Shown: positions 34,912-44,234, counted from the first letter of the stretch. The stretch: 64,000 nucleotides of DNA from Kiritimatiellia bacterium (GCA_030744755.1 JASLPY010000005.1:57043-121042), one strand, 5' to 3'. The notes: generated from the sequence alone by a model not told the origin. Made by a program: numbers and translations.

Positions 34912-36384
34912 CACTAGCATCCCATAGGGGCACACAATTGCTTCTGAAATGTACATTTCCTTAGTGTTGCTGACCTTGGTTCATTTTCTGCTTTGCATAC
35001 TTTCCTCATAGCGTTTGCTCTGGCGCGCTTTTCTTCTCTTTGGCTGTCCCATAGGAAAATCATCCAACACGCCGAACCCGGGTAAATATGCGTGTTGAGG
35101 GCATGCGCGCATGCGAATCAGCCCACCGGCTGTCCCATAGGATGTGAGGAGATCTAGAATGTTGTACCGATGCCACAAGCTTGCGCGGGCCAGAGAGAAC
35201 ATTCGAGTAAAGCTGTACCGCCACCTGCTCAGATGCGCGAAGAAGCGCATGAGAAGATGAGTCAGAAGCGCCATCCAAATCTGCCACTCTACAGCATTCT
35301 TGTTGTAACCTATGAAGTCCACCAGTTGAACGGTCTGTTTGACTTCCTTGAAGAAGACTTCGATTTCCCATCTGGCACGGTATAGTTCAGCAATTGTCCA
35401 TGGACTCCAATCGAAGTTGTTTGTTAAGAACTCCAGTTGAGTGTCTTTGCCGTCGATCTCAACGGTTGCCTTCACCAAGCGCATTTGTCCCTGCCACTTC
35501 TTCTTGGTCATGTAATCGGCAAGTTCTACAATCTGGTCGCTATTGACTCTCGATTTAGGATCGACCCCATTCTCCTGAATCACCCGGTAGAGCATATTTG
35601 ATTTGGCTCGAGTAACCCAACATACGCCTCGCTTATCAAGACTGCCGAGATGAGAGAAGTCCACGTAAGCCTTGTCAAACACGACAATTTCTCCATCTTT
35701 AAGATGACTGCAGACCTCCCAAGCTGTCGCATTATCTGCAGATTTCCCTGTGTCCACAACGGCATAACTGGGCAGCATTGTTTGAAGGTTCAGACTTAGA
35801 TGGCACTTGGCCGCCGCCTTTCTCCGGCGATGTTTCGCCCAACCCAGGCAGTTGGCGACCAATTGAATCGTTGTCGAATCCACCGCGTGAATACGACTCT
35901 TGAATCTACGCAAATACCCGTTGCGAATCTTCCCTTTGCCGAAGGACGGATTCAATGTTGAAAGGTGCGCAACCATAGACCAATACAATTCCTCGGGCAG
36001 TCTACTGCTGCGCGTGCGGTTCGCATGGGAAAACGTGTTACGCTTAGGCGGTGTGGCCCCGCGTATGGCTCGCAATGAACTGCTATTGATTTCCAGACTA
36101 TCGCATATGTCATTGAGGCCAATCGCGCGGGTAACCTGACCGCAAATATGAGCTGTCACATGACTCCATGAGGAGAAGCTTCTAGCATCTATTCCGTGCT
36201 TTCTCGTCAGCTTCCCAACAAGGTGCGGCGGAATCTGTTGGCATATCTGCTGTGCTAATGTCATTCTACCTCTTGTCGATCCAGCGGGCATTTTACTCTC
36301 CTTGGTTGTTTTGTAGCTTTCAGGTGAGCGTAGCCCGCTGGTCGACATTCCCCAATAATGAATTCCCCCTATGGGATGCTAGTG
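34912..36384 (-). mobile_element. IS4-family insertion sequence, 1473 bp, complete
   Basis: Perfect 19-bp terminal inverted repeats (CACTAGCATCCCATAGGGG at 34912-34930 and its complement at 36366-36384) are flanked by 9-bp direct repeats. One transposase gene fills the minus strand. The perfect ends and intact transposase suggest a recent, probably still mobile element. Two more CCCATAGG motifs lie inside the left end (near 35046 and 35132), perhaps subterminal transposase sites. The plus strand of the element has no gene. Confidence 0.95.
34981..36291 (-). CDS. IS4-family DDE transposase
   Basis: A 436-residue transposase. The first catalytic Asp is in HAVDSTTIQLVA, the second in VVFDKAYVDF, and the Glu lies in the hallmark Y-x2-R-x3-E-x6-K motif (YRARWEIEVFFKEVK) of the IS4 group. 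The N-terminal 110 residues are a DNA-binding region. I start at the ATG at 36291 because AAGGAG lies nine bases upstream, not at the further in-frame ATG. It appears intact, with no frameshift. Confidence 0.95.
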   Translation of the reverse strand: MPAGSTRGRMTLAQQICQQIPPHLVGKLTRKHGIDARSFSSWSHVTAHICGQVTRAIGLNDICDSLEINSSSLRAIRGATPPKRNTFSHANRTRSSRLPEELYWSMVAHLSTLNPSFGKGKIRNGYLRRFKSRIHAVDSTTIQLVANCLGWAKHRRRKAAAKCHLSLNLQTMLPSYAVVDTGKSADNATAWEVCSHLKDGEIVVFDKAYVDFSHLGSLDKRGVCWVTRAKSNMLYRVIQENGVDPKSRVNSDQIVELADYMTKKKWQGQMRLVKATVEIDGKDTQLEFLTNNFDWSPWTIAELYRARWEIEVFFKEVKQTVQLVDFIGYNKNAVEWQIWMALLTHLLMRFFAHLSRWRYSFTRMFSLARASLWHRYNILDLLTSYGTAGGLIRMRACPQHAYLPGFGVLDDFPMGQPKRRKARQSKRYEESMQSRK

Positions 36385-36393
36385 GTACAAGGT
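36385..36393. repeat. 9-bp target-site duplication, right copy
   Basis: GTACAAGGT immediately after the right inverted repeat, identical to 34903-34911. Confidence 0.95.
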
Positions 36394-38446
36394 ACTGATA
36401 CTGACAAGTGTATGCCTGCTGTGCAATACTGCACAGCTGTTAGCGGGCGGCGGGGCCTATTCTCTGGATTTCAGTGCAGCCCGGGAAGACAGCTACCCGA
36501 CACTGTTTCCTGTTACCACCCCCCCGCCCATCCTGGTGAGCGGTACGGCATCAAACCCGGTTGCCGGTGCAACCTTCTCGGATAACGTTGAGTCGCTGGC
36601 ACCTGAGAATCTGACTCTTGGCCAGATCGTGATCTTCGAACTGAAGATTGCCGTCAATGGCGCAACTACGCCGGAGAATGGTGTTATTGATATCATTTCT
36701 GGATGGAATACCGAACTGACGTCCGGGGGGGATTTTGGTTACGATCCCAATTACGGGGTTTACAGCGCCTTTATCGATACGGGAGATTCAGCACACAACG
36801 ATACGGGCGCACCCGTGACTCTAACGAGCTCATGGTCCTGGGAGAATCTAAAAAAACCGGCTGACCCAGAGGATGAAATCGTCGGGGATTTCCACATCGA
36901 GGGGCTTGATGATGGCGACGTGGTTGTGCTCGAGGTATGGCTGGTGCTGGACAGTGTGTTACCGCCCGGCTCATCAGGAAACGTCCAGAGCCGTCTTGTC
37001 ACCGCGGAGACTTCACTGAGCGACGCTATCAATACAGGTAACCAGACGGTTCCGCTGCTGAAGGTGCAGGATTTCGGAAGCTCAATCAGTGTGGGCGATA
37101 CAGTATGGTTTGACATAAACGAAAATGGCATACAAGACGGTGCCGAAGCGGGCCTGCCAGATGTGCAGGTTGACCTTTATACCGTAAGCGGCAGCACGAC
37201 CAATTTTGTTGCCGGGCAACTTACTGATTCCATTGGGACTTACCTGTTCGGCAATCTCACCCCTGGAGATTACTTCGTTAACTTCACACTGCCGGGGCCG
37301 ACTTACAAGTTCAGTCCTCAAGATCAGGGTGGAGATGACCTGGCTGAATCAGATGCCGATCCGACAAACGGAATGACGGCCGTTTTTACGCTATTGGCAG
37401 GTCAGACCGATCTAAAGTGGGATGCGGGGATGTATACCCCTCCGACACTTGTCTCCATTTCGAGCTTTGGAGCAATTGTCAGCGACGGCAATGTTGTCGT
37501 TCAGTGGTCCACCTCGTCGGAACAGAACGCCCTTGGTTTCTACCTGGAGCGCCTGGATGAACAGTCCGGCGAATTTGTAAGAGTGAACGCAGATCTGATT
37601 CCCGCATCGATCTTCTCGACAGGGACAGGTTGGTGCAGGGCGTCAATTCCCTGACCTCCTCGGTTCCGGGCAGCATGACCGCGTCAAACACCTTTGCACG
37701 CTTCCGTTTCAGCACTACCACCGGTCTTTCACCTACCGGGGGTGTCAGTGAAGGTGAAGTTGAGGATTACATGGTTGCCCGTGTTCCCACGTTGGTGGGA
37801 ATAACATCGTTCCGGGCGTTCGAAAGAGATGGGGCTGTCGTTGTCCAATGGCAGACATCATTCGAAATGAACAGCGCCGGATTCATCCTTGAGCGTGAAG
37901 TTAATGGTTCATTCGTTCGCATCACGTCCGTAGTTGTCCCGGCTATAGGCGGTGGACCCTACGAGGTGATTGACGAGGGTGCCGAACCTGGCCAGAGCTA
38001 CAGGTATCGCCTGGTCGAGATTGAGAACGGCGGCTCGGAGAATATGTACGGCCCCTACAATCTTTATGTGCCGACAGGTTTTGAGGAATGGCTGGCTATA
38101 TGGTTTAGCGCTGATGAGCTCGGTAAACCGGCCATAAGCGGAGAGGATGCCGACAGTGACGGTGACGGGCACTCGAATCTCGAGGAGTTTGCGGCGGGAA
38201 CCAATCCCCAGGATGGCGCGTCCGTCTTGCGAATAGTCTCTGTCCGGCCGGTGGGAAGCTCGGTTATCGAGATTGCCTGGCAAAGCGCTCCGGGCAAGGT
38301 CTATGTAGTGGAACGTTCGACAAGCCCGGGTGGAAGCTATATACACAGGGTTACGGTTACTGCTACGGGCGAGAGAATCGAGTTGGTGGATGATGCCAAT
38401 GACGGGAACGCATGGTTCTACAGGGTGAGACTTGTAGAGTAGCCCA

Positions 38447-39997
38447 CTACTCCCCGGCGGCGACCGGAACGGCCGTGATTCCCATTTCGGCTTCAATGGC
38501 CAGCATCGTAACAGTCCGTTCGAACTCCGCTTGCAGCTTGATGCGGCTGATATCGAGAAGCTGTTCCTTCATTCTGGCAATCTGGTCAGGGGGGAGGTTC
38601 TGACCGGAACGGCTGTTGTCGAGAACCTTCCAGATTTCCTCCGTAACGGGATCGGCCGCCATCTCGAATCGAGCACGCTGATCGTCCAGACGCTTAAGCC
38701 TGTCAACGCGATTCCTGATGTCCTGCTTCATGTCCATTAAGGCCTGCATTTCCAAAGTTTCGGCATGTTTAAGTTCTGCCTTTCGAAGGTCGTCAGTCCT
38801 TCCAATCCATGTAAAGATGGGAAGCCTTATCGCGGCATCAACGCGCCATTCCTCGTTATCGTCTTCACTCTCTCCGACCTGGGACCGGGAGACCGTGCCG
38901 TCCAGCGACACCTCCTCCTCCCGTGACCAGCTTTCGCTCTGGTCTTCGGCCGAACTGTAGGACGCCTGAACGTGCGCCAACCATGGGATGCGTGCCGCCT
39001 TTGCGGCATCATATGCAGCCCTGGCGGCCCGAACCGTCCAGCCAGCGGCAACCAAATCTCCACGGTAGCGCATCGCCGTATCTTCCAGCTTATGCAGGTC
39101 AACGGTCATGGGATCGAGGCTCCCCAGCGTCACGTTCTCGTGCCGAACTTCAAGGGATTCGGCCGGCAACGATATGAGGCCGGCCAGCTGACCCAGTGCA
39201 TCGTCTCTTTCGCGAATCCTCTGGTCTCGATCCGAGAGCGCTGCCAGGTAGCGGCGGGAAGCGTTCATACTGTCAAGGACCGTGCCCTGACCCCTTTCGA
39301 GGAGCTTATTAGTGATCTCAACCAGCGACTTGGAGACAGTGAGCAGACGATCAAGAACCTTTACGTCTTCATCGGCAAACTGGAATTCGGCATAGGCCTT
39401 CCGCACCTCGTAAGCAGTCTGGGCCCGAAGAAACTGCAGCGAAGCCTGGGCGGCGTAAAGGTCTGCACGAGCTCCCGATACTTCGGCAGCACGCTCCCAG
39501 GGGTTTGGCGGATAAAGCCGGAAGGCTACGCGGTAACCTTCGCTATCCTGGAAAGACTCACCGCTTTCCCCGCTGTTTGATGCCGGAACTGCAGGTGTGG
39601 TGGAACCACCTTCAGTTATACCGGTGTTGACTAAGTTCTCCGTGCCCGATGATGTCGAGAGAGAATCACTCTCGGATTCCCCGTAAGAAAATCTCAACTG
39701 GGGGTCATCCCAGTCCTTGACGGCTCCCACGGCTTTCCTGGCAACTTCGACGGCAGCCTTCTGGGACTGGATTCCCGGGTTTGCTTCGATGGCCCTTTCG
39801 ATCGCAGACTGCAGTGTGAGTGGGCCGGTTAATCCATAAGGTGCAGGAATCTCCAAGTCCGGGATGCGCCTGGTGTTTGCGCTGGGCCACGCGACCTCGC
39901 TTGTCTTAACGGAGGTGCATCCGGCCAGAATGAGAAGAACGCTGCCGGCAATGGGCAACGCAAAAGACATGCCGCGTTCGGTTGCAGAGCATCTCAA
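38447..39997 (-). CDS. TolC-family outer membrane factor (lipoprotein)
   Basis: A 516-residue outer membrane channel protein. The signal ends in the lipobox LLILAGC (Cys27 from the TTG start). Two repeats of long amphipathic helices with AYEVRKAYAEFQFADEDVKV- and AARAAYDAAKAARIPWL-like segments match the OEP fold. TTG at 39997 overlaps the HlyD stop by four bases and supplies a basic N-region; an internal ATG at 39970 gives a shorter signal and is the alternative. It is the last gene of the VTC-DUF4956-HlyD-TolC operon. It should form the outer-membrane exit tube, fed by the HlyD adaptor just upstream. Confidence 0.88.
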   Translation of the reverse strand: MRCSATERGMSFALPIAGSVLLILAGCTSVKTSEVAWPSANTRRIPDLEIPAPYGLTGPLTLQSAIERAIEANPGIQSQKAAVEVARKAVGAVKDWDDPQLRFSYGESESDSLSTSSGTENLVNTGITEGGSTTPAVPASNSGESGESFQDSEGYRVAFRLYPPNPWERAAEVSGARADLYAAQASLQFLRAQTAYEVRKAYAEFQFADEDVKVLDRLLTVSKSLVEITNKLLERGQGTVLDSMNASRRYLAALSDRDQRIRERDDALGQLAGLISLPAESLEVRHENVTLGSLDPMTVDLHKLEDTAMRYRGDLVAAGWTVRAARAAYDAAKAARIPWLAHVQASYSSAEDQSESWSREEEVSLDGTVSRSQVGESEDDNEEWRVDAAIRLPIFTWIGRTDDLRKAELKHAETLEMQALMDMKQDIRNRVDRLKRLDDQRARFEMAADPVTEEIWKVLDNSRSGQNLPPDQIARMKEQLLDISRIKLQAEFERTVTMLAIEAEMGITAVPVAAGE

Positions 39998-41208
39998 TTC
40001 TGAGCATTCCCTTCTTCTGTACCGTCTTCCCCATTCGTTCCATGCAGCAGGTTACGGATAGCGACCATCCATTTGACACCGCCCACGCGTATCTGCACTG
40101 TCTCGCCCGGGATCATGCCCTTGCTGTCGTCCATGCGCATGATGACGCGCCTGCCGCGGGTGGTCTGCCCTCCCATCGGGTTGACGCGCCCCGGCAATGC
40201 CTGGATGTCCGGAGAGATGGATTCGACTACGGCGGCTGTCCTGTGGTCTTCCCGTCCATGGCTCCATGCGATTACGGTCTGTCCAACGGACATGTCCCCT
40301 AGATAGGCTTCCGGCAGGAAACCGATGATGGTACTGGAGGACTTCTGAACGATTCGGAGAACCGTCTCTCCAGCTCCGACGATTTCCCCAGGCATCTGCT
40401 CAAGCCTTGACACCACTCCCGCCTGTGTGGTCTTCAAAACATATGTGGCCAACTGTGTCCGGCGTCGGTCTCTTACCGTGTCGAAAATGGCATTACGCGC
40501 GGCCATCCACCGCTGAATTGCAGATGATATGTCCTCACCTTCTTCAAGCTGTAGCCACTCATCGAGTCTCTGCCGTTCTTTCCTTGCAACTACAAGACGG
40601 CGCTCATGGAGCAGAATCAGTGAAGGATAGGATCCTACGGTACTGGAGAGGGCTGCTACCTGTGGGCGAAGCACATTCACATCCTGAATATTTATCATAC
40701 GTTCGGCAAGAAGGCGTTCCCGTCTTTTCAGTTCTTCGTCCAGCGCTGTCAATTCGGCTTGGTCACGCCGCTGTTGAATCTTGAGATCCTCCAGGTCAAA
40801 CTCCACCTGTTGTATGGTTTGGTCCAATCGGGCAGCCGTTTGCATCACGTCCTGCTGGTACGTCGAGATGGTGCCTTCGGCTTCGATAACGCGTGCTTCA
40901 TCAATAGCGATTCGCGCGTTCAACAGGGACGTGTCCATGTACGCCACTACCTCGCCGGCTTTCACCTCTTGTCCTACGACGACTTCAACCGAGAGAAGCC
41001 TGGCAGTCTCCAGCGGGGCGACATTCTCGGCAAGAGTCTCGACAACACCGGTCATGCTGCCGAACTGGATGCTGTCGGTATAGAGCCATGCAACCAGCAC
41101 CGCCACACCCAGCCAGACAAAGAAAGGCCAGGAACGGAAGATCTTGCGGAATACAAGCCTCGGATGCTTTCGCATCTTCGGGCGCTTGAATTTATGACCT
41201 TCAGTCAT
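39994..41208 (-). CDS. HlyD-family periplasmic adaptor
   Basis: A 404-residue membrane fusion protein. A cytoplasmic basic tail is followed by one transmembrane helix (WPFFVWLGVAVLVAWLYTDS, near 28-47), a lipoyl half (VVVGQEVKAGEVVAYMDTSL), a coiled-coil hairpin of about 100 residues (EGTISTYQQDVMQTAARLDQ and LDEELKRRERLLAERMINIQ), the second lipoyl half, and a beta-barrel domain ending MIPGETVQIRVGGV. The start at 41208 (MTEGHKF) has GGAG at good spacing; the ATG three codons upstream does not. No ABC, MFS or RND pump gene is adjacent. The inner-membrane partner would then be the DUF4956 protein encoded immediately before it. Confidence 0.88.
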   Translation of the reverse strand: MTEGHKFKRPKMRKHPRLVFRKIFRSWPFFVWLGVAVLVAWLYTDSIQFGSMTGVVETLAENVAPLETARLLSVEVVVGQEVKAGEVVAYMDTSLLNARIAIDEARVIEAEGTISTYQQDVMQTAARLDQTIQQVEFDLEDLKIQQRRDQAELTALDEELKRRERLLAERMINIQDVNVLRPQVAALSSTVGSYPSLILLHERRLVVARKERQRLDEWLQLEEGEDISSAIQRWMAARNAIFDTVRDRRRTQLATYVLKTTQAGVVSRLEQMPGEIVGAGETVLRIVQKSSSTIIGFLPEAYLGDMSVGQTVIAWSHGREDHRTAAVVESISPDIQALPGRVNPMGGQTTRGRRVIMRMDDSKGMIPGETVQIRVGGVKWMVAIRNLLHGTNGEDGTEEGNAQN

Positions 41209-41232
41209 GGACCGCATCTCTCCACGTGGAAA

Positions 41233-41916
41233 TCAGAGTTCAACCGTAGTTCTTTGCATGAGGAGGCTGGCATCAAGAACCTCCTCGATGTCGTGCAGTT
41301 GATCGACCAAGTCGGACTGATATGACGGGTCGATGAGCTTCACCTGGTAAGAGTACTCCATTAGATCACCCTGGGCGGCTTCACGCATGGCTATGAGGTA
41401 GAAGGCAGAGCAGCAATGGCGAAGCACATCCTTTACCTTTCCTTCCATGGTGGGTTCAGCAGGCATGGTGAATCGCAAGAGTCCCTCGTATTCGCGCCTG
41501 GACGCAAATGGTGACCAATGCAGGAGCAATGCCGCCGCGCATAATGTAATGGTACCGACGACGGCGACGTTGTAGGTGCCGGCGCCACAGCCGATTCCTA
41601 CGCCGAGACATGCAAAGAGAAACATCATATCGCGCGAGTCACGAATTGGGGAACGGAAACGCACGATCGCGAGAGTACCAAGGATGCCGAGTCCGCGCGC
41701 GAGGTTGTTTCCGATAGCCATAATGAGCATGCTTACAATCATACCGCCCAGGACCATGGTATGAACGAAAGACCTTGAATAGGAAAGCCCCTGGAAAGTC
41801 CATCGATAAACCGTTGCAAACACGGTGCACAGAACAAAGCTCAAAAGGATTGAACAGAGTATCTGCTGCACACCCAGGATCCGGGCTTGGCCGAAAACAG
41901 TCAGAAACTCTTCCAT
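41233..41916 (-). CDS. DUF4956 membrane protein
   Basis: A 227-residue protein with four predicted helices: ILCSILLSFVLCTVFATVYR; HTMVLGGMIVSMLIMAIGNN; MMFLFACLGVGIGCGAGTYN; VVGTITLCAAALLLHW. Between helices two and three lies the family-defining loop LGILGTLAIVRFRSPIRDSRD-like region (RGLGILGTLAIVRFRSPIRD). The C-terminal 90 residues are soluble. DUF4956 genes are known, from my recollection of databases, to sit next to bacterial VTC-domain polyphosphate polymerases, as here (61 bp apart). The positive RFR and Arg residues at the membrane face would suit a polyanion conduit; that is inference. Confidence 0.85.
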   Translation of the reverse strand: MEEFLTVFGQARILGVQQILCSILLSFVLCTVFATVYRWTFQGLSYSRSFVHTMVLGGMIVSMLIMAIGNNLARGLGILGTLAIVRFRSPIRDSRDMMFLFACLGVGIGCGAGTYNVAVVGTITLCAAALLLHWSPFASRREYEGLLRFTMPAEPTMEGKVKDVLRHCCSAFYLIAMREAAQGDLMEYSYQVKLIDPSYQSDLVDQLHDIEEVLDASLLMQRTTVEL

Positions 41917-41976
41917 TCTTATCCTTTCATCCCTGATGCAGACACACAGTTACGCATGAAGATGGCGTTTTCACGC

Positions 41977-42810
41977 CTACCAGGACAGTAGCTCCGCGGC
42001 GTAGCTTGGTGCAGCGGTGTTGCCGCGAAACAACGATTCCAACCACACCGCCGTAGAGTACTTGCAGTTGCCCGTACGTTCAAGTCCAAACTCAGCGACA
42101 AGATCAATCATCCAGTGCGGGGCATCGCTCAGTGTCTTGAGTTCCAGTACAACACCTGAGAACGGCAAGCGTTTATTCTGGGCCAGTGACGAGTCCATTG
42201 GGATCCAGCGCCTGTCGCGGCCCCATGAATCCCACGAATCCGTCGGCTGGTACTGAAGTCTGCGGTCGAACGTGACCCGGGAGTAGTGGTCGAGTTTGCC
42301 AAAGTATGATTCGCGGACATAGCGAAGTATAACGCAGGGCCTTGCCCCGATCTCGTGAACCAACCTTCGGAATTCCAAGAACCCGATTTCTTCCTTTGGC
42401 GATGTGAAATCCAACTTTATTACGGGGTCCTTGATCAGCTTTTCCCCCCATTCGTTGAACGGTACCGCCGTTCTGGACTTCACTATGGTGCCCCGGATCT
42501 TACGCTTGATTTCTATGAAGACCGGGCTCTCTCCAGGCGTGTTATAGGTTCTGGCGCGAAGCTTGAACCTGTTTGTGGCTTCGTTTGTCTTTGCGTGATG
42601 AAGGGCGAGGGTGGGGGAGTCAAGCTGCAGGGTTGTTATCACGTACCGGGGCGGATCACCTTTGCCGTGGGGGTCGGGCGAGCAGAAGGGGCGAATGAAC
42701 TCGCGTATTTCTGGAACAAGTGATCGCGGTATTATGTACTTGGCTTCGTGCCGGTCGAGCTGGATGTCGAAGGAGGCATGCCTGCTTTTCTTTTTCTTGT
42801 CCGTCCCCAC
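41977..42810 (-). CDS. VTC-domain (CYTH/TTM-type) polyphosphate polymerase
   Basis: A 277-residue stand-alone triphosphate-tunnel metalloenzyme of the VTC polymerase family, which in yeast Vtc4 makes polyphosphate from ATP. Tunnel residues are arranged as in the family: Glu22 and Lys24 (RHEAKYIIP), Arg81/Lys83/Arg85 (RFKLRAR), Glu100, Lys102 and Lys104 with Arg106 (FIEIKRKIRGT), Arg163/Arg166, Arg178 and Arg183 (RVTFDRR), Glu223 and Lys225 (VLELKT), and Lys250 (CKYST). There is no SPX or membrane domain, so it must be recruited to the membrane, most likely by DUF4956. The ATG is followed by a lysine-rich tail. It is the first gene of the four-gene set and lies 53 bp after panB. Confidence 0.85.
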   Translation of the reverse strand: MGTDKKKKSRHASFDIQLDRHEAKYIIPRSLVPEIREFIRPFCSPDPHGKGDPPRYVITTLQLDSPTLALHHAKTNEATNRFKLRARTYNTPGESPVFIEIKRKIRGTIVKSRTAVPFNEWGEKLIKDPVIKLDFTSPKEEIGFLEFRRLVHEIGARPCVILRYVRESYFGKLDHYSRVTFDRRLQYQPTDSWDSWGRDRRWIPMDSSLAQNKRLPFSGVVLELKTLSDAPHWMIDLVAEFGLERTGNCKYSTAVWLESLFRGNTAAPSYAAELLSW

Positions 42811-42863
42811 TTTTGACTCCTGTTCTTCGCCGTTCTACAGTTTCCGGCCGTCTGTAAGCCTGT

Positions 42864-43658
42864 TCAGTAGCAGTTTTCTTCGGAAGGAAACAATCCGCCT
42901 TCCACTTCCTTTCTGTATTCCTCGAAAGCGGTGGCCATCTGTTCTCCGATACTGGCATACTGTTTTACAAACCTGGGAGATATCCCGGATCTGAAGCCAA
43001 GCATATCGTTTGTAACAAGTATCTGGCCATCGCAATCCGCACCGGCGCCTATTCCGATCGTGGGTACAGGAATCGCGTCCGTGATTTCCCGGGCGAGGGC
43101 TGCCGGTACGCATTCCAGCACAACCGCGAAGACACCGGCCAGGGCAAGTTCTTTTGCGTCGAGAAGCAGGGCCTGGGCTTCTCCTGTGACCTTCCCCTGG
43201 ACCTTGTAGCCGCCCATTTCGTGTACACTTTGCGGGGTCAGGCCGATGTGACCGAGAACCGGAATTCCATTTGCGACAAAAGCCCTGACCAGCGGCCCCC
43301 TGATTGTGCCGCCTTCAATCTTGACCGCCTGCGCGTTGCTTTCTTTCAGGAAGCGTCCCGCATTTGCCAGGGCTTCTTCTACGGCCGCCTGGTAAGACAT
43401 GAAAGGCATGTCTGCCACTACGAGGGCATTCGTTACTCCCCTGGCGACGGCGGCGGTGTGATGGAGCATTTCCCCCATGGTGACAGGCAGTGTTGTCTCG
43501 TAGCCCAGTACGGTCATGGCCAGTGAGTCTCCTACCAGGACCAGCTGGACACCCGCGCCGTCAATGAGTCTGGCTGTAGCGTAGTCGGCTGCCGTGAGGC
43601 AGGCGATTTTCTGCCTTCCCTTCATCTCTTTTATGCGAGGTACCGTCCATGTGCTCAT
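42864..43658 (-). CDS. panB: 3-methyl-2-oxobutanoate hydroxymethyltransferase
   Basis: A 264-residue PanB, which adds a hydroxymethyl group from methylene-tetrahydrofolate to ketoisovalerate in pantothenate synthesis. Family motifs seen are ACLTAADYATARLIDGAGV, VLVGDSLAMTVLGYETTLPV (metal ligands), KIEGG, and GHIGLTPQSVHEMGGY. AAGGAC precedes the ATG at 43658. It follows folK by 30 bp. Confidence 0.95.
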   Translation of the reverse strand: MSTWTVPRIKEMKGRQKIACLTAADYATARLIDGAGVQLVLVGDSLAMTVLGYETTLPVTMGEMLHHTAAVARGVTNALVVADMPFMSYQAAVEEALANAGRFLKESNAQAVKIEGGTIRGPLVRAFVANGIPVLGHIGLTPQSVHEMGGYKVQGKVTGEAQALLLDAKELALAGVFAVVLECVPAALAREITDAIPVPTIGIGAGADCDGQILVTNDMLGFRSGISPRFVKQYASIGEQMATAFEEYRKEVEGGLFPSEENCY

Positions 43659-43688
43659 GGTGTGTCCTTTTCTGAACAATACAGTAGG

Positions 43689-44234
43689 CTACCATTCTTT
43701 CTGAAAAAGTACGACTTCAGGAACTTCCGGTAAAGACGAAAGCACCTGCCTGCAGGTCAGGGGTTGACCGGGCAATATGAGCTCCGGGCGTACGTCGGCA
43801 AGCGGCTGAACCACGAAACGACGTCCGTACCATGACGGATGGGGCAGGGTGAGGTCGCGGCTTTCCATGTTAACGTTTCCAAAGTAGAGGATATCCACAT
43901 CAATCGGTCTGGGCGCATAACGATCATCCGATCGTTTTCTACCCAGTGCATCTTCAACAGCATGAATCCAGGTCGAAAGCTCCTCGGGCCCGAGACGTGA
44001 TTCAACAATCAATACTGCATTGAGAAACGCCAGGTCGCGGTACTCCTTCCTTACTCCAACCGGCTCGGTTTCGTAGATGGGGGAAGACGCAACTACGTCG
44101 ACGTCGCCGCCCCCGGCTATCAAGTCCCTGCTTTTTGCCAGGTTTTCCAGCCGGTCCCCCATGTTGGAACCAAGGCTCAGCCCGGCCTCTGCCACGGAAG
44201 CTGACGAAGGGAGTGGGGTAGAATCGGGTCTCAT
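43689..44234 (-). CDS. folK: 2-amino-4-hydroxy-6-hydroxymethyldihydropteridine diphosphokinase
   Basis: A 181-residue HPPK of folate synthesis. It has the LSLGSNMGDR opening, SPIYETEPVG, and the signature RYAPRPIDVDILYFG with the magnesium-binding aspartates. HPSWYGRRFVVQPLADV is also typical. The ATG overlaps the dapB stop (ATGA), indicating coupling. Confidence 0.95.
   Translation of the reverse strand: MRPDSTPLPSSASVAEAGLSLGSNMGDRLENLAKSRDLIAGGGDVDVVASSPIYETEPVGVRKEYRDLAFLNAVLIVESRLGPEELSTWIHAVEDALGRKRSDDRYAPRPIDVDILYFGNVNMESRDLTLPHPSWYGRRFVVQPLADVRPELILPGQPLTCRQVLSSLPEVPEVVLFQKEW

Larger units (their letters stand above)
34871..38442 (+). pseudogene. Surface-protein gene interrupted by an IS4-family element and by an internal deletion
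   Basis: The ATG at 34871 follows GGGAGAG and opens a signal-peptide frame that is cut after codon 13 (TAC AAG GT). The frame resumes on the far side of the IS at 36385-36393 and continues VLILTSVCLLCNTAQLLA, completing a good signal peptide. Downstream are a beta-rich region, an SdrD B-like domain (SVGDTVWFDINENGIQDGAE and later GTYLFGNLTPGDYFVNF) and a fibronectin-like module (ISSFGAIVSDGNVVVQW). At about 37600-37654 the frame ends. From about 37605 another frame continues as the tail of a GEVED domain (FARFRFSTTTGLSP, GEVEDYMV), a second fibronectin-like module, a Ca-binding-type DADSDGDGHSNLEEF region and a C-terminal module ending FYRVRLVE. Neither half is likely to yield the original protein. 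Confidence 0.85.

Noticed and set aside
35040..35140. Internal CCCATAGG motifs considered as ends of a second, nested IS
   Set aside because: They are short, lack flanking duplications and fall within or just beyond the transposase gene end; more likely subterminal sites.
42811..42863. Possible terminator between panB and the VTC gene
   Set aside because: No stem longer than four bases with a T run could be found, so transcription may continue from panB into the VTC set.
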